Source of the DNA: an uncultured Pelagibacteraceae bacterium
GTDB lineage: Bacteria > Pseudomonadota > Alphaproteobacteria > Pelagibacterales > Pelagibacteraceae
NCBI GenBank assembly: GCA_902548045.1
Contig: CACCPR010000004.1
Span: 1-32,327 of the forward strand
DNA: 32,327 nucleotides
Direction: 5' to 3'
The notes under the pieces: generated by a model
What the model saw: only the letters and a program-made list of their open reading frames with translations
Told to the model about the DNA's origin: nothing
Database searches by the model: none
In this document: positions 7,385 through 15,573 of the stretch, in pieces
Position numbering within the stretch: the first letter of the stretch is position 1
Layout: the number at the start of each line of letters is the position of its first letter
Position numbers and translations under genes: made by a program

Positions 7385-8525
7385 CACCCCAAATCAGATA
7401 ATTTATTGAAGTGATTAAACTTTTAAAAAAATTAACTTTTGATATTTTTTCAGAAGCATAAAGTGGTAAACTTTTAACAACAATATCTTTGTTATAAACA
7501 GTCATTTTAGCTATTTTTTCATCTTTTTGTATAGGAGCTTTTATTGGGCCATCATATTCTATTGAAACCTTTAAATTACGGATATTTTTTTTGTCGAAAG
7601 TTATGTAAAAATCTTCCTTTGTAATTGCCTTAATCTTATTTTTTTTACCTAGCCACACATCTATTTCAAAGGAAGTCTCACCTTTTTTTGAAATTTCATA
7701 AGTATTTGTGTTTCTAAAACCCCAATTTAATAGTTTTAATGATTCAGTGCTTCTAAATTGTTTAGTTGGGAATCCTGAGCCTACAGCGATAATTCTACGA
7801 GTATCTTTTTGCATAGAGCTAGCTAAAGAATATTTTTCTACAGCTAAATATCCAGTTTTTACACCGTCTACACCTACGTTTTTATATAATAAAGGATTTC
7901 TATTACCTTGTTTGATTGGATCTCCTCCAGTTCTATCCCAAGTAAAATTTTTTACTGCATACCAAGTATAAAATTCAGGATAATTTTTAATTAAATATTT
8001 TGACATTAAAGCAATATCTCTAACTGTTGAGTAATTATTAGGATCATTAATTCCAGATGAATTAGAAAAGTTTGTTGATGTCATTCCTATTTCTGAAGCT
8101 TTTTCATTCATCATATCTGCAAAAGCATCTTCTGATCCAGCAATGCCTTCTGCTAAAGCAACACAAGCATCGTTACCCGAAGCTACGATTATTCCATATA
8201 ATAAGTCTTCTACTGAGACTTCATCATTTACCATAATAAACATTGATGAAAAACCACTTTGTGATAATCGCCAAGCTGTTTCTGAAACTATAAATTTATC
8301 ATCAAGAGAAAGTCTATTTTTTTTTAATAAATCAAAAGCTACTATAGATGTCATAATTTTTGTCATAGACGCAGGATATATTTGAATATCTGGTTCATAT
8401 TCATACAAAATTTTATCTGAATGATAGTCTATAACAATAGCTGTTCTTGCGTTAATCTTTGGTTCAGCAAAAACTAGATTAAATTTAAAAAAAAATAATA
8501 TTATAATTATTAAAAATTTATTCAT
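7377..8525 (-). CDS. dacA: D-alanyl-D-alanine carboxypeptidase (DacA/PBP5-type, S11 family)
   Basis: Periplasmic enzyme that removes the terminal D-Ala from peptidoglycan stem peptides. A signal peptide spans about residues 1-20 (hydrophobic run ending VFA). All three penicillin-binding motifs are intact: SMTK at 53-56, SGN at 116-118 and KTG at 223-225 in DGVKTGYL. A C-terminal beta-rich domain and an amphipathic tail, which probably anchors the protein to the inner membrane, follow. 382 residues is the usual length. It overlaps the rlpA-like gene by 8 bases and tmk by 8 bases, placing cell-wall and replication genes in one transcript. Confidence 0.96.
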   Translation of the reverse strand: MNKFLIIIILFFFKFNLVFAEPKINARTAIVIDYHSDKILYEYEPDIQIYPASMTKIMTSIVAFDLLKKNRLSLDDKFIVSETAWRLSQSGFSSMFIMVNDEVSVEDLLYGIIVASGNDACVALAEGIAGSEDAFADMMNEKASEIGMTSTNFSNSSGINDPNNYSTVRDIALMSKYLIKNYPEFYTWYAVKNFTWDRTGGDPIKQGNRNPLLYKNVGVDGVKTGYLAVEKYSLASSMQKDTRRIIAVGSGFPTKQFRSTESLKLLNWGFRNTNTYEISKKGETSFEIDVWLGKKNKIKAITKEDFYITFDKKNIRNLKVSIEYDGPIKAPIQKDEKIAKMTVYNKDIVVKSLPLYASEKISKVNFFKSLITSINYLIWGDV

Positions 8526-9255
8526 TTATAGCAATATCCAATTCTTCGAAACCAAAATTAATAAGTTGAATGTAGTCATTTTTCATTAAATTAATAGAGT
8601 TATAAGGACCTGATATGAGACTTGTTTTACCTGATTTTTTTGACTTAATTGTTAATTTTTTGTGATTAAAATTTGTCAATTCCTGAGTGATTCTTTTTTT
8701 TAAAAAAATAGCAGATTGTTTAGAGTAAAATTCAGCTATTATAATATCAAAATTATTAGTCTTTTTTTTATTCGTTTTTGAACTGTTTTTAGATATATTA
8801 TTTATTGTAACGGTTTCCACAGGCGCATTGCTATGTATTTTTTCTTCTTCTTTAAAAATTTTAGTTTTTTTAGCAACAAATGATTTGTTCCTTTTTACTT
8901 CAATTACCTCTACTAGGGGCAAATCTTTGTCAAGTTTAAGTTTATCAGCAACAGGTTTAGTAATTAATATATTGTAAAACTTTGGATATTCAGATCGTTT
9001 AGTAGTTTTAATTACCAAATAGTTGTTTGATTTTATATTAATTATTTTAACTAAAGAACCTGGTTTTAAGCTATTGTGCGCAACTTCAAGAGTCTCATGA
9101 TCTAATCTCGTTTTAATTATTCCTTCATTGTAATCTTGTACACTATATATAAATGCAAATCCCTTTGAATTTAAAGGAACATTATTGTTCAAACTTTTGT
9201 AATTTTGAGTGCAGGAAGTAATAAACAAAAAAATTAAAAGTATTTTATATTTCAT
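8518..9255 (-). CDS. RlpA-like lipoprotein with C-terminal SPOR domain
   Basis: 245 residues. The N-terminus MKYKILLIFLFITSC is a lipoprotein signal with a lipobox ending at C15. A double-psi beta-barrel-like domain follows (about 30-115): the AHNSLKPGSLVKI segment fits the RlpA motif around its histidine. Where RlpA has the NDRGPF catalytic segment, this protein reads TTKRSEYPKFYN, so the lytic transglycosylase Asp appears absent. A Lys/Ser-rich linker leads to a SPOR-like domain (about 170-245), which in other proteins binds denuded glycan strands at the septum. Position between mltB and dacA matches the rlpA slot of alphaproteobacteria. It probably has a structural or septum-targeting role rather than an enzymatic one. 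Confidence 0.78.
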   Translation of the reverse strand: MKYKILLIFLFITSCTQNYKSLNNNVPLNSKGFAFIYSVQDYNEGIIKTRLDHETLEVAHNSLKPGSLVKIINIKSNNYLVIKTTKRSEYPKFYNILITKPVADKLKLDKDLPLVEVIEVKRNKSFVAKKTKIFKEEEKIHSNAPVETVTINNISKNSSKTNKKKTNNFDIIIAEFYSKQSAIFLKKRITQELTNFNHKKLTIKSKKSGKTSLISGPYNSINLMKNDYIQLINFGFEELDIAINE

Positions 9256-10276
9256 TTTTAAAATTATTCTTTAAAGTGCATACCGCTAAAGCAAAACGTA
9301 ATGATCTATTCCAGTTTAAAATTTTTTCATAGTTATTGTATACTAAATATGCTGGCTTATAAGTTTTAGATCCAGGTATAATATCTTTATCAGGTATAAT
9401 AATTGCAGATAATAAATTATCATTTATATTTAAAAAATCTGAATTTTTAATATATTTTTTGAAAAATTTTACTTTTTTTTTATTTTTAATATTTCTTGCA
9501 GAGGAGTTTAAATATTTATTTGGAATTGTTTCAATTAATTCAATTTTTGTATAACAAGGAGTGTTTTTTTTCCATCCAATTTTGCTAAGATAATTCGCTG
9601 CTGAAGCAAATGAGTCTTCAATGCTTTTTAATTCGATTATTTTATTTTCATTATAATCAACTGCGTAGTTACGTATTGTTCTGGGCATAAATTGAAAATT
9701 ACCAAAGGCTCCAGCCCATGAACCATAAAGAATATCTTTACTGATAATTTTATTATCTATAAGAGTTAACAAAATTAATAGTTCTTTTGTAAAAAAATTA
9801 CTTCGTCTTTTATCAAAGCTTAAGGTAGCTAACGAAGATATAATATCCATTTTACCTAAATAATTTCCAAAATTTGTTTCTATACCCATTAGAGCTAATA
9901 GTAATTCTTTTTCTACTGAAAATTTTTTTTCAATTTTATCAATAATTATTTTTTCTTTTTTATATAACTCAACTCCCTTTTTAACCTTTCTTTGGTTTGT
10001 TCTTTTTTTGATATAAGTACGAGTATCTTCATAAAATTCAGGTTGATATCTATCGTACTCAATTACTTTTGGTAAAAATATTGCTTTTGACATAACATCT
10101 TCAACAACATCTTCTGAAATGCCTGAATTAATGGCTTTTTTTTTAAAATCTTTTAACCAAGATTCAAAAGATTGACTCGATGGTAAATCATTGGACAATA
10201 ACTTGTTTGGTAAAGTTAATATAATTATAGATAAACTTATACTTATTAAGTTTTTAAGCATTTTTTTGAATATCAC
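9245..10276 (-). CDS. mltB: Lytic murein transglycosylase, MltB type
   Basis: Cleaves the glycan backbone of peptidoglycan in the periplasm. 343 residues. The first 30 or so form a hydrophobic export signal (ISISLSIIILTLP); no lipobox is evident, so it is probably soluble. The SLT-2 domain carries the catalytic Glu at E133 in MGIETNFG, followed by SLATLSFDKRRSNFF, GSWAGAFGNFQFMP and SAANYLSKIGWK, all typical of MltB. The C-terminal segment NWNRSLRFALAVCTL is also characteristic. It is the first gene of the long minus-strand run; its promoter should lie in 10277-10364, which also holds the region upstream of tRNA-Ser on the other strand. It overlaps the rlpA-like gene by 11 bases. Confidence 0.93.
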   Translation of the reverse strand: MIFKKMLKNLISISLSIIILTLPNKLLSNDLPSSQSFESWLKDFKKKAINSGISEDVVEDVMSKAIFLPKVIEYDRYQPEFYEDTRTYIKKRTNQRKVKKGVELYKKEKIIIDKIEKKFSVEKELLLALMGIETNFGNYLGKMDIISSLATLSFDKRRSNFFTKELLILLTLIDNKIISKDILYGSWAGAFGNFQFMPRTIRNYAVDYNENKIIELKSIEDSFASAANYLSKIGWKKNTPCYTKIELIETIPNKYLNSSARNIKNKKKVKFFKKYIKNSDFLNINDNLLSAIIIPDKDIIPGSKTYKPAYLVYNNYEKILNWNRSLRFALAVCTLKNNFKNEI

Positions 10277-10364
10277 ATATATTAGATATAAACTAGTATT
10301 TGAAATAATCTCTTTGAATATTGTTATTTAACTACTTTGATAGTAATAAAGATAGTTAATTAAT

Positions 10365-10454
10365 GGAGAGGTGGCTGAGCGGTTGAAAGCACTGGTCTTG
10401 AAAACCAGCAACGGGGCAACTCGTTCGTGGGTTCGAATCCCACCCTCTCCGCCA
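10365..10454 (+). tRNA. tRNA-Ser (anticodon UGA), CCA encoded
   Basis: A 90-base tRNA with the long variable arm of class II tRNAs (CAACGGGGCAACTCGTTCG region). The acceptor arm GGAGAGG (10365-10371) pairs with CCTCTCC (10444-10450), the discriminator is G and CCA is at 10452-10454. The anticodon stem CTGGT/ACCAG holds TGA. The T arm is GGTTCGAATCC. The 3' end abuts the stop codon of the convergent sdhE gene with no spacer. Confidence 0.97.
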
Positions 10455-10709
10455 TTATAATAAAAATTTTTTAAATATTTTAGAAATTTTATTTTTGTCA
10501 ATATTATTTTTTATTAATCCTTTATTATAATAATCTAAAATCACATCATCTTCAAAATCTAAAAATTTATCGAGTTCTTGAAGTTGTGATTCATCAAACA
10601 CATCAATATTTTTTTTAACAAACTGGCTCAACAAAATATCTAATTCTTTTGTTCCTCTATAATTAGATCTGTATAACAATTTTTTTTTAAATATTTCTAA
10701 TTTATTCAT
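10455..10709 (-). CDS. sdhE: FAD assembly factor SdhE (DUF339 family)
   Basis: 84 residues, the family's usual size, all helical. The motif YRSNYRGTKELDILLSQF corresponds to the conserved R-G-x-x-E region of SdhE/Sdh5, which helps attach FAD covalently to the succinate dehydrogenase flavoprotein. The later DKFLDFEDDVILDYY matches the acidic second half. sdhE next to and divergent from recG is a common alphaproteobacterial arrangement, which supports the call. Only 26 bases separate the two start codons, so their promoters must be very compact or lie inside the opposite gene. Confidence 0.88.
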   Translation of the reverse strand: MNKLEIFKKKLLYRSNYRGTKELDILLSQFVKKNIDVFDESQLQELDKFLDFEDDVILDYYNKGLIKNNIDKNKISKIFKKFLL

Positions 10710-10735
10710 AGAAAGAATCTATTATACATTAATAA

Positions 10736-12790
10736 ATGACTTTAATAAAAAAAGATTTAATTTTTAGTGACCTAAAAGTTTTAAAAGGAATTGGCAATAA
10801 ATTATCTAAATATCTTAAAAATAGAAAAATAGAAAAAGTTAAAGATATCCTGCTAAATCTTCCATATTCAGAAACAGACAGATCTCAAATAGTTAGCCTA
10901 AACAAACTAGAAATAGGAAAAATTCAAACAATAAGAGTTATGGTAAAAAAATTGAATTTTCCAAGAATAAGAAATCTTCCAAATAAAATTGTTTGTGAAA
11001 ATAATACAGGTAAAATTGAAATAGTTTATTTTAATAGTAGAGAAGGATATTTAAGAAAACTTTTTCCAATAAATAACTGGGTCATAATAAGTGGCAAAGT
11101 AAGCTATTATAATAATAAATATCAGATAACAAACCCGGAATATGTTACCTCTGTATCAAATGAAGACTTCGTAAAAAAAGTTATTCCTAAATATTCATTA
11201 ACAAAAGGTATAAATGAAAAAAAATACAGATTTATTTCTGAACAAGTAATAAATAATTTACCAGAAGTTGAGGATTGGCATGAAAAACAATTTTTAAAAA
11301 AGAACGAATTTTTAAATTGGAAAGACAATATTATTACCCTTCATAAAACTCGAGATAGTCAAAATCCACTCTCTAAAAGTTATAAAAGGTTAGTTTTCGA
11401 TGAAATTTGTGCTAATCTTTTAGTTTTATCACATAATCGAAAAAAAATTAAAAAAAAGAAAAAAAATAAATATTTTAATTTCATTTCATATAAAAAAATT
11501 ATCAATTCATTTCCTTTTAAACTTACTAAAAGCCAAAAAAAAGTCCTTGAAGAAATTAATTTTGATTTAACCTCAAATACAAGGATGTTTAGAATAATTC
11601 AAGGTGACGTAGGCTCAGGAAAAACTATTGTAGCTCTTTTAACTATAGCAAACGTTATTGATAGCGAATATCAATGTGCATTGATGGCTCCTACTGAAAT
11701 ATTGGCTAGGCAACATTATAATTTAGCAAAAAAAATATTTGAAAAAACTAAATTTAAAATCGAGTTTTTAACAGGTAAAACCGATTTCTCAAAAAAAAAG
11801 GAAATAATTAAAAATGTTGAGTTAGGAAGAATCAATTTTATTATAGGAACGCATTCTTTATTTCAAAAAAAAATTAATTTTAAAAATTTAGGGTTAGTTG
11901 TAATAGATGAGCAACACAAATTTGGAGTAATACAAAGATCAGAATTGGCAAAAAAAGGTGGAAATAATTGTGATGTCCTTTTAATGTCTGCAACTCCAAT
12001 TCCTAGAACAATGATAATGTCCATGTATGGAGATATGGATATATCTAAAATAAATGAAAAGCCTGCAAATAGAAAAAAAGTAATTACTCTTAGCAAGCCT
12101 GAAAAAAAAATTAATGAACTGTGGCCATTTATAAAAAAGCAAATTAATTTAGGTAATCAAATTTTTTGGGTTTGCCCTTTAATAGAAAATTCTTCATTTT
12201 TAAATTATTCTTCTGCAAAAAAAAAATTTGATATTATTAAAAAGATATTCCCTTCTAAAGTAGGTTTGTTACATGGATCTCTAAACAAAGATGAGAAAAA
12301 CAAAATATTAAAAAAGTTTTTAAAAAAAGAGATACATATTTTAGTTTCAACAACTGTAATAGAGGTAGGTATAGATTTTCCTAATGCAAATTTAATAATA
12401 ATAGAAAATGCAAATAAGTTTGGGTTAGCTCAACTTCATCAATTAAGAGGTAGAGTCGGAAGAGGTAAAAATCAGGGAATATGCATTTTATTATTTAAAG
12501 ATGGTTTAACCAAAAATGCCATAAAAAGAATAAAGATATTAAAAAAATCAAATGATGGTTTTTTTATAGCTGAAGAAGATATGAGATTAAGAGGTTTCGG
12601 AGACATTATTGGTTATCAACAAAGTGGAATGAAAAATTTTAGATTTGCAGACCCAGTACTTCATAAAGAATTGTTTTTACTTGCTGAAAAATATGTAAAT
12701 GAAATTGATTCTAAAGTGAATCAAAAAAAATATACTTTTTTATTAAAGCTATTTGACAAAGCTGAGATAATTAATGAAAAAATTGATTAG
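10736..12790 (+). CDS. recG: ATP-dependent DNA helicase RecG
   Basis: Remodels stalled replication forks and branched recombination intermediates. 684 residues, full length. An N-terminal helical plus wedge (OB) domain (about 1-240) is followed by helicase lobe 1 with Walker A GDVGSGKT (290-297), the RecG-typical DEQH box (391-394, DEQHKFGV) and SATPIPRTM. Lobe 2 has STTVIEVGIDFPNA and the QLRGRVGRG motif VI. The C-terminal TRG-like segment (MRLRGFGDIIGYQQSG) is present. The ATG at 10736 is 26 bases from the sdhE start; TATTAT just upstream may be the -10 box. The stop lies one base from the convergent DUF502 gene's stop. Confidence 0.97.
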   Translation: MTLIKKDLIFSDLKVLKGIGNKLSKYLKNRKIEKVKDILLNLPYSETDRSQIVSLNKLEIGKIQTIRVMVKKLNFPRIRNLPNKIVCENNTGKIEIVYFNSREGYLRKLFPINNWVIISGKVSYYNNKYQITNPEYVTSVSNEDFVKKVIPKYSLTKGINEKKYRFISEQVINNLPEVEDWHEKQFLKKNEFLNWKDNIITLHKTRDSQNPLSKSYKRLVFDEICANLLVLSHNRKKIKKKKKNKYFNFISYKKIINSFPFKLTKSQKKVLEEINFDLTSNTRMFRIIQGDVGSGKTIVALLTIANVIDSEYQCALMAPTEILARQHYNLAKKIFEKTKFKIEFLTGKTDFSKKKEIIKNVELGRINFIIGTHSLFQKKINFKNLGLVVIDEQHKFGVIQRSELAKKGGNNCDVLLMSATPIPRTMIMSMYGDMDISKINEKPANRKKVITLSKPEKKINELWPFIKKQINLGNQIFWVCPLIENSSFLNYSSAKKKFDIIKKIFPSKVGLLHGSLNKDEKNKILKKFLKKEIHILVSTTVIEVGIDFPNANLIIIENANKFGLAQLHQLRGRVGRGKNQGICILLFKDGLTKNAIKRIKILKKSNDGFFIAEEDMRLRGFGDIIGYQQSGMKNFRFADPVLHKELFLLAEKYVNEIDSKVNQKKYTFLLKLFDKAEIINEKID

Positions 12791-12791
12791 C

Positions 12792-13403
12792 TTATAAATC
12801 AGAAGTTCCAGCAGAAACAATAAATTTTGATGCTTGTTCAAATGTTACATCTAGATAAATTATATCTTTCTTGGGTACCATTAATAGAAAACCACTAGTA
12901 GGATTTGGTGTGGTAGGTAAAAAAACATTAATTAATTCTTCTTTAGTTTTATCTGAAATTATTCCTTCATTTTTTTTAGTTGCAAACCCAACGGCCCAAA
13001 CACCTTTTCTTGGATACTCTATTAATACAACGCTGCCCTTGTCTTTATCATTCTTTGTAAAACTTTCTGTCATTTGACCAATAGCAGAATAAATAGTTCT
13101 TAAAATAGGAATTTTTTTTAAGATATTATTAAATAACTCAAAGAACTTTTTTCCTAAAAAAGATAAAGATATCCATCCAACTAGAGTAATTAAAATTACA
13201 GCAATCAAAATCTCCAAGCCGGGGATGTCAAATGGTAAATAATTATTTGGGTTAATTTCTTTTGGAATTAAATTTGTTGATAATTTTATAATAAATAGGG
13301 TTAAATATAATGTTATCCCTATAGGTATTAAAGCAACTATACCTGCTATAAAGTAATTTCTTATTCTTGAGAAAATTGATTTTTTAATGATTTTTTTTGA
13401 CAT
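12792..13403 (-). CDS. DUF502 family membrane protein
   Basis: 203 residues. Two membrane segments are visible, near residues 16-42 (YFIAGIVALIPIGITLYLTLF) and 60-90 (LEILIAVILITLVGW), then a cytoplasmic domain with KIPILRTIYSAIGQM, GVWAVGFATK and FLPTTPNPTSGFLLMVPKKDIIYLD. This string of motifs is diagnostic of DUF502, a widespread family whose function I cannot name from sequence. The gene is convergent with recG (one base between stops), as is often seen in alphaproteobacteria. Its ATG directly follows the stop of a 25-residue ORF on the same strand, which may be a translated leader. Confidence 0.85.
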   Translation of the reverse strand: MSKKIIKKSIFSRIRNYFIAGIVALIPIGITLYLTLFIIKLSTNLIPKEINPNNYLPFDIPGLEILIAVILITLVGWISLSFLGKKFFELFNNILKKIPILRTIYSAIGQMTESFTKNDKDKGSVVLIEYPRKGVWAVGFATKKNEGIISDKTKEELINVFLPTTPNPTSGFLLMVPKKDIIYLDVTFEQASKFIVSAGTSDL

Positions 13404-13481
13404 CTATGAATAGCTTGAGAAAACAATAAAGGCAATGATTAAGATAAAAATTGCAATTAATAATTTATTATTTAAAATCAT
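13404..13481 (-). CDS. Putative 25-residue single-pass membrane microprotein
   Basis: ATG at 13481 opens a 25-codon frame ending in TAG at 13404-13406. The product is MILNNK followed by an uninterrupted hydrophobic stretch (LLIAIFILIIAFIVF) and SSYS, a clean single membrane segment. The TAG is followed immediately by the DUF502 ATG with no gap, so ribosomes finishing it could restart on DUF502. The N-terminus lies 9 bases from the divergent M48 gene start. In A+T-rich DNA hydrophobic short frames arise by chance, so this is a hypothesis; family conservation would settle it. Confidence 0.35.
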   Translation of the reverse strand: MILNNKLLIAIFILIIAFIVFSSYS

Positions 13482-13490
13482 GAATCTAAA

Positions 13491-14324
13491 ATGTATAACA
13501 TAAATAGAAGAAAATTTCTTGGCTTATTTGGATGCGGTTGTTGTTCGCTAATATTGCCTTCTTGTTCAACTGTGCCTATTACAGACAGAAAACAACTTAG
13601 TATTATACCTGAGTCTAAAATTAATCGTCAAGCTGCTGTGGCTTACGAACAATTTAGAAGTAAAACAAAACTTATAACTGAAGGACCTCAGCTCGAAGAA
13701 GTTATTAAAATAGGAAAAAGAATTGAAGTTGCTGTAAGTACTTTTTTTCAGAATAAAAATGAAGAGGACCCAACTAAAAATTTTGCTTGGGATTATGTTT
13801 TAGTAAACAATGATAAAATAATAAATGCTTGGTGTATGCCAGGAGGTAAGATTGCAGTTTATACAGGTTTGTTGAAAGTAACGAAAAATACCGATGCATT
13901 ATCTATAGTTATGGGTCATGAAATTGCACATGCGGTTGCAAAACACTCTGTTGAAAGAGCTAGTCAAGCAATGACGATAAATTTAGGAACTACTGTAGCT
14001 GATATTTTTTTGGGTGGGGCGATAAACAGAACTAGAAATACTATTGGTCAGAATACAGGTCTTGATATTTTTAGTATTGGAATATTTAATCCTTTTGGAA
14101 GAAAACAAGAAACCGAAGCTGATTATTTAGGTTTAATTTTTTCTTCGTTAGCAGGATATGATATAAGAGAGTCAGTAAAACTTTGGCGTAGAATGGCCGA
14201 AAAAAATAAAGGCAAAGAACCTCCAGCTTTTTTAAGTACACATCCATCTAGTAAAAAAAGAATAGAAAATCTTCAAAATTGGATTAATGAAGTTATTATT
14301 AAATATCCGCCTTTAAAAGTATAA
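13491..14324 (+). CDS. M48 family zinc metalloprotease, probable Tat-exported lipoprotein
   Basis: 277 residues. The N-terminus has a twin-arginine motif NRRKFLG (RR at 6-7), a short hydrophobic Cys-rich stretch, and a lipobox-like LPSC with C25, so the mature protein is probably Tat-exported and lipidated. The catalytic zinc site is HEIAH at 143-147, with the third ligand in QETEADYLG (about 207) and the H-P-S motif STHPSSKKRIENL at the C-terminus. It resembles the LoiP/YcaL/BepA-like periplasmic M48 group that degrades or helps assemble outer-membrane proteins. Tat export would mean the protein folds, with its zinc, before crossing; tatABC lies elsewhere in this window. The start is 9 bases from the divergent microprotein ORF. 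Confidence 0.9.
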   Translation: MYNINRRKFLGLFGCGCCSLILPSCSTVPITDRKQLSIIPESKINRQAAVAYEQFRSKTKLITEGPQLEEVIKIGKRIEVAVSTFFQNKNEEDPTKNFAWDYVLVNNDKIINAWCMPGGKIAVYTGLLKVTKNTDALSIVMGHEIAHAVAKHSVERASQAMTINLGTTVADIFLGGAINRTRNTIGQNTGLDIFSIGIFNPFGRKQETEADYLGLIFSSLAGYDIRESVKLWRRMAEKNKGKEPPAFLSTHPSSKKRIENLQNWINEVIIKYPPLKV

Positions 14325-14328
14325 TTTT

Positions 14329-14404
14329 TGGTGAGCCCTGATGGACTCGAACCATCGACACCCTCCTTAAAAGGGAGGTGCTCTACCAACTGAGCTAAGG
14401 GCCC
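14329..14404 (-). tRNA. tRNA-Lys (anticodon UUU), CCA encoded
   Basis: A 76-base cloverleaf on the minus strand. The acceptor GGGCCCT pairs with AGGGCTC (one G-U), the discriminator is A at 14332 and CCA is encoded at 14329-14331. The anticodon stem CTCCC.. ..GGAG holds TTT. The D arm TAGCTCAGTTGGTAGAGC and T arm GGTTCGAGTCC are standard. It lies 48 bases downstream of tgt on the same strand and could be cotranscribed. A weak upstream TTGAAA-17-TAAAAG pair might give it its own promoter. It ends 5 bases from the convergent M48 stop. Confidence 0.96.
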
Positions 14405-14452
14405 TTGAAGAAATCTCTTTTACAGATATATTTTGAGAATTTCAAACAGTTA

Positions 14453-15568
14453 TTAATTAAAATAATCAATATATTTTTTATAAAAAGTAGTAAAAGTGCC
14501 ACTCCTTATACTTTTTCTTATTTTACTCATGAATTGTTGGTAAAAATTGATATTATGTAATGAAATTAACATTGAGGCTAACATTTCATTAGATTTTATT
14601 AAGTGGTTTAAATAACTTTTGGAATATTTATTTAGATCTTTTAGCTCACAACTTTGATCTAAAGGTGATACATCATTTTGATACTTTGAATTTTTAAGAT
14701 TTATTTTGCCTTCCCAAGTAAATGCAAGTGCTGTTCTGCCTGATCGTGTAGGTAAAACACAATCAAAAATATCTATACCTTCGTTAACAGCGCCCAAAAT
14801 GTCCGATGGAGTTCCTACGCCCATTAAATATCTAGGTTTTTTTTTTGGTAAAAATTTTACCGTCTCATTTAATATTTTAAACATTTCATGTTGATTTTCT
14901 CCGACAGCTAAACCGCCCATGGCATAACCATCAAAGCCAATTTCAATTAGTTTACTGATACTTTCATGTCTTAGGTCTTTATCTAAACCACCTTGAGCTA
15001 TTCCAAAAAGACCTTTCATTTTGTTTTGACCAAATTCAACTTTACATCGTTTAGCCCAGTTTGTTGATATTTCTATTGACTTCGATAATCTTTTTTTATC
15101 CTTTGTTAATTCTGGGCAATCGTCTAGAACCATCATAATATCAGAATTTATAATTTTTTGTACTTGTATACTTTTTTCGGGACTTAAAATTATTTTTTTT
15201 CCATCTATATGAGATTTAAATATTGCTCCAATATCTTTATCAATTTTATTAAATTTAGATAATGACATAATTTGATATCCTCCTGAATCTGTTAAGATGG
15301 GTTTTTTCCAATTCATAAATTTGTGAAGGCCATCAAATTTTTTAATAATATTTATTCCTGGTCTTAATAATAAATGATATGTGTTTCCTAAAATAATTTC
15401 AGTACCAGTTTTTAAAATATCATCTGTATAAATTCCTTTTATACTTCCTTGGGTTCCTACTGGCATAAATGCCGGTGTATTTACTTCACCTTTGTGAGTA
15501 AATATTTTACCTAGTCTAGCATTACCAACTTGAGTAATTAACTCAAAGAAAAAGTCTTTATTATGCAT
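14453..15568 (-). CDS. tgt: tRNA-guanine (queuine) transglycosylase, zinc site degenerate
   Basis: Exchanges G34 in tRNAs for Asp, Asn, His and Tyr with preQ1 on the queuosine pathway. 371 residues, full length. Catalytic elements are intact: ILTDSGGYQ (D94), MMVLDDCPE (base binding), GIAQGG, GYAMGGLAVGE, and IFDCVLPTR with the nucleophilic D269. The C-terminal zinc site is normally C-x-C-x-x-C plus His 31 residues after the first Cys. Here the first Cys (C307) and the His (H338) keep that exact spacing, but positions 309 and 312 are both Leu (CELKDL). Two of four zinc ligands are thus absent without any frame disturbance. It precedes tRNA-Lys and follows the cyclophilin gene by 5 bases. Confidence 0.94.
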   Translation of the reverse strand: MHNKDFFFELITQVGNARLGKIFTHKGEVNTPAFMPVGTQGSIKGIYTDDILKTGTEIILGNTYHLLLRPGINIIKKFDGLHKFMNWKKPILTDSGGYQIMSLSKFNKIDKDIGAIFKSHIDGKKIILSPEKSIQVQKIINSDIMMVLDDCPELTKDKKRLSKSIEISTNWAKRCKVEFGQNKMKGLFGIAQGGLDKDLRHESISKLIEIGFDGYAMGGLAVGENQHEMFKILNETVKFLPKKKPRYLMGVGTPSDILGAVNEGIDIFDCVLPTRSGRTALAFTWEGKINLKNSKYQNDVSPLDQSCELKDLNKYSKSYLNHLIKSNEMLASMLISLHNINFYQQFMSKIRKSIRSGTFTTFYKKYIDYFN

Positions 15569-15573
15569 TAAAT

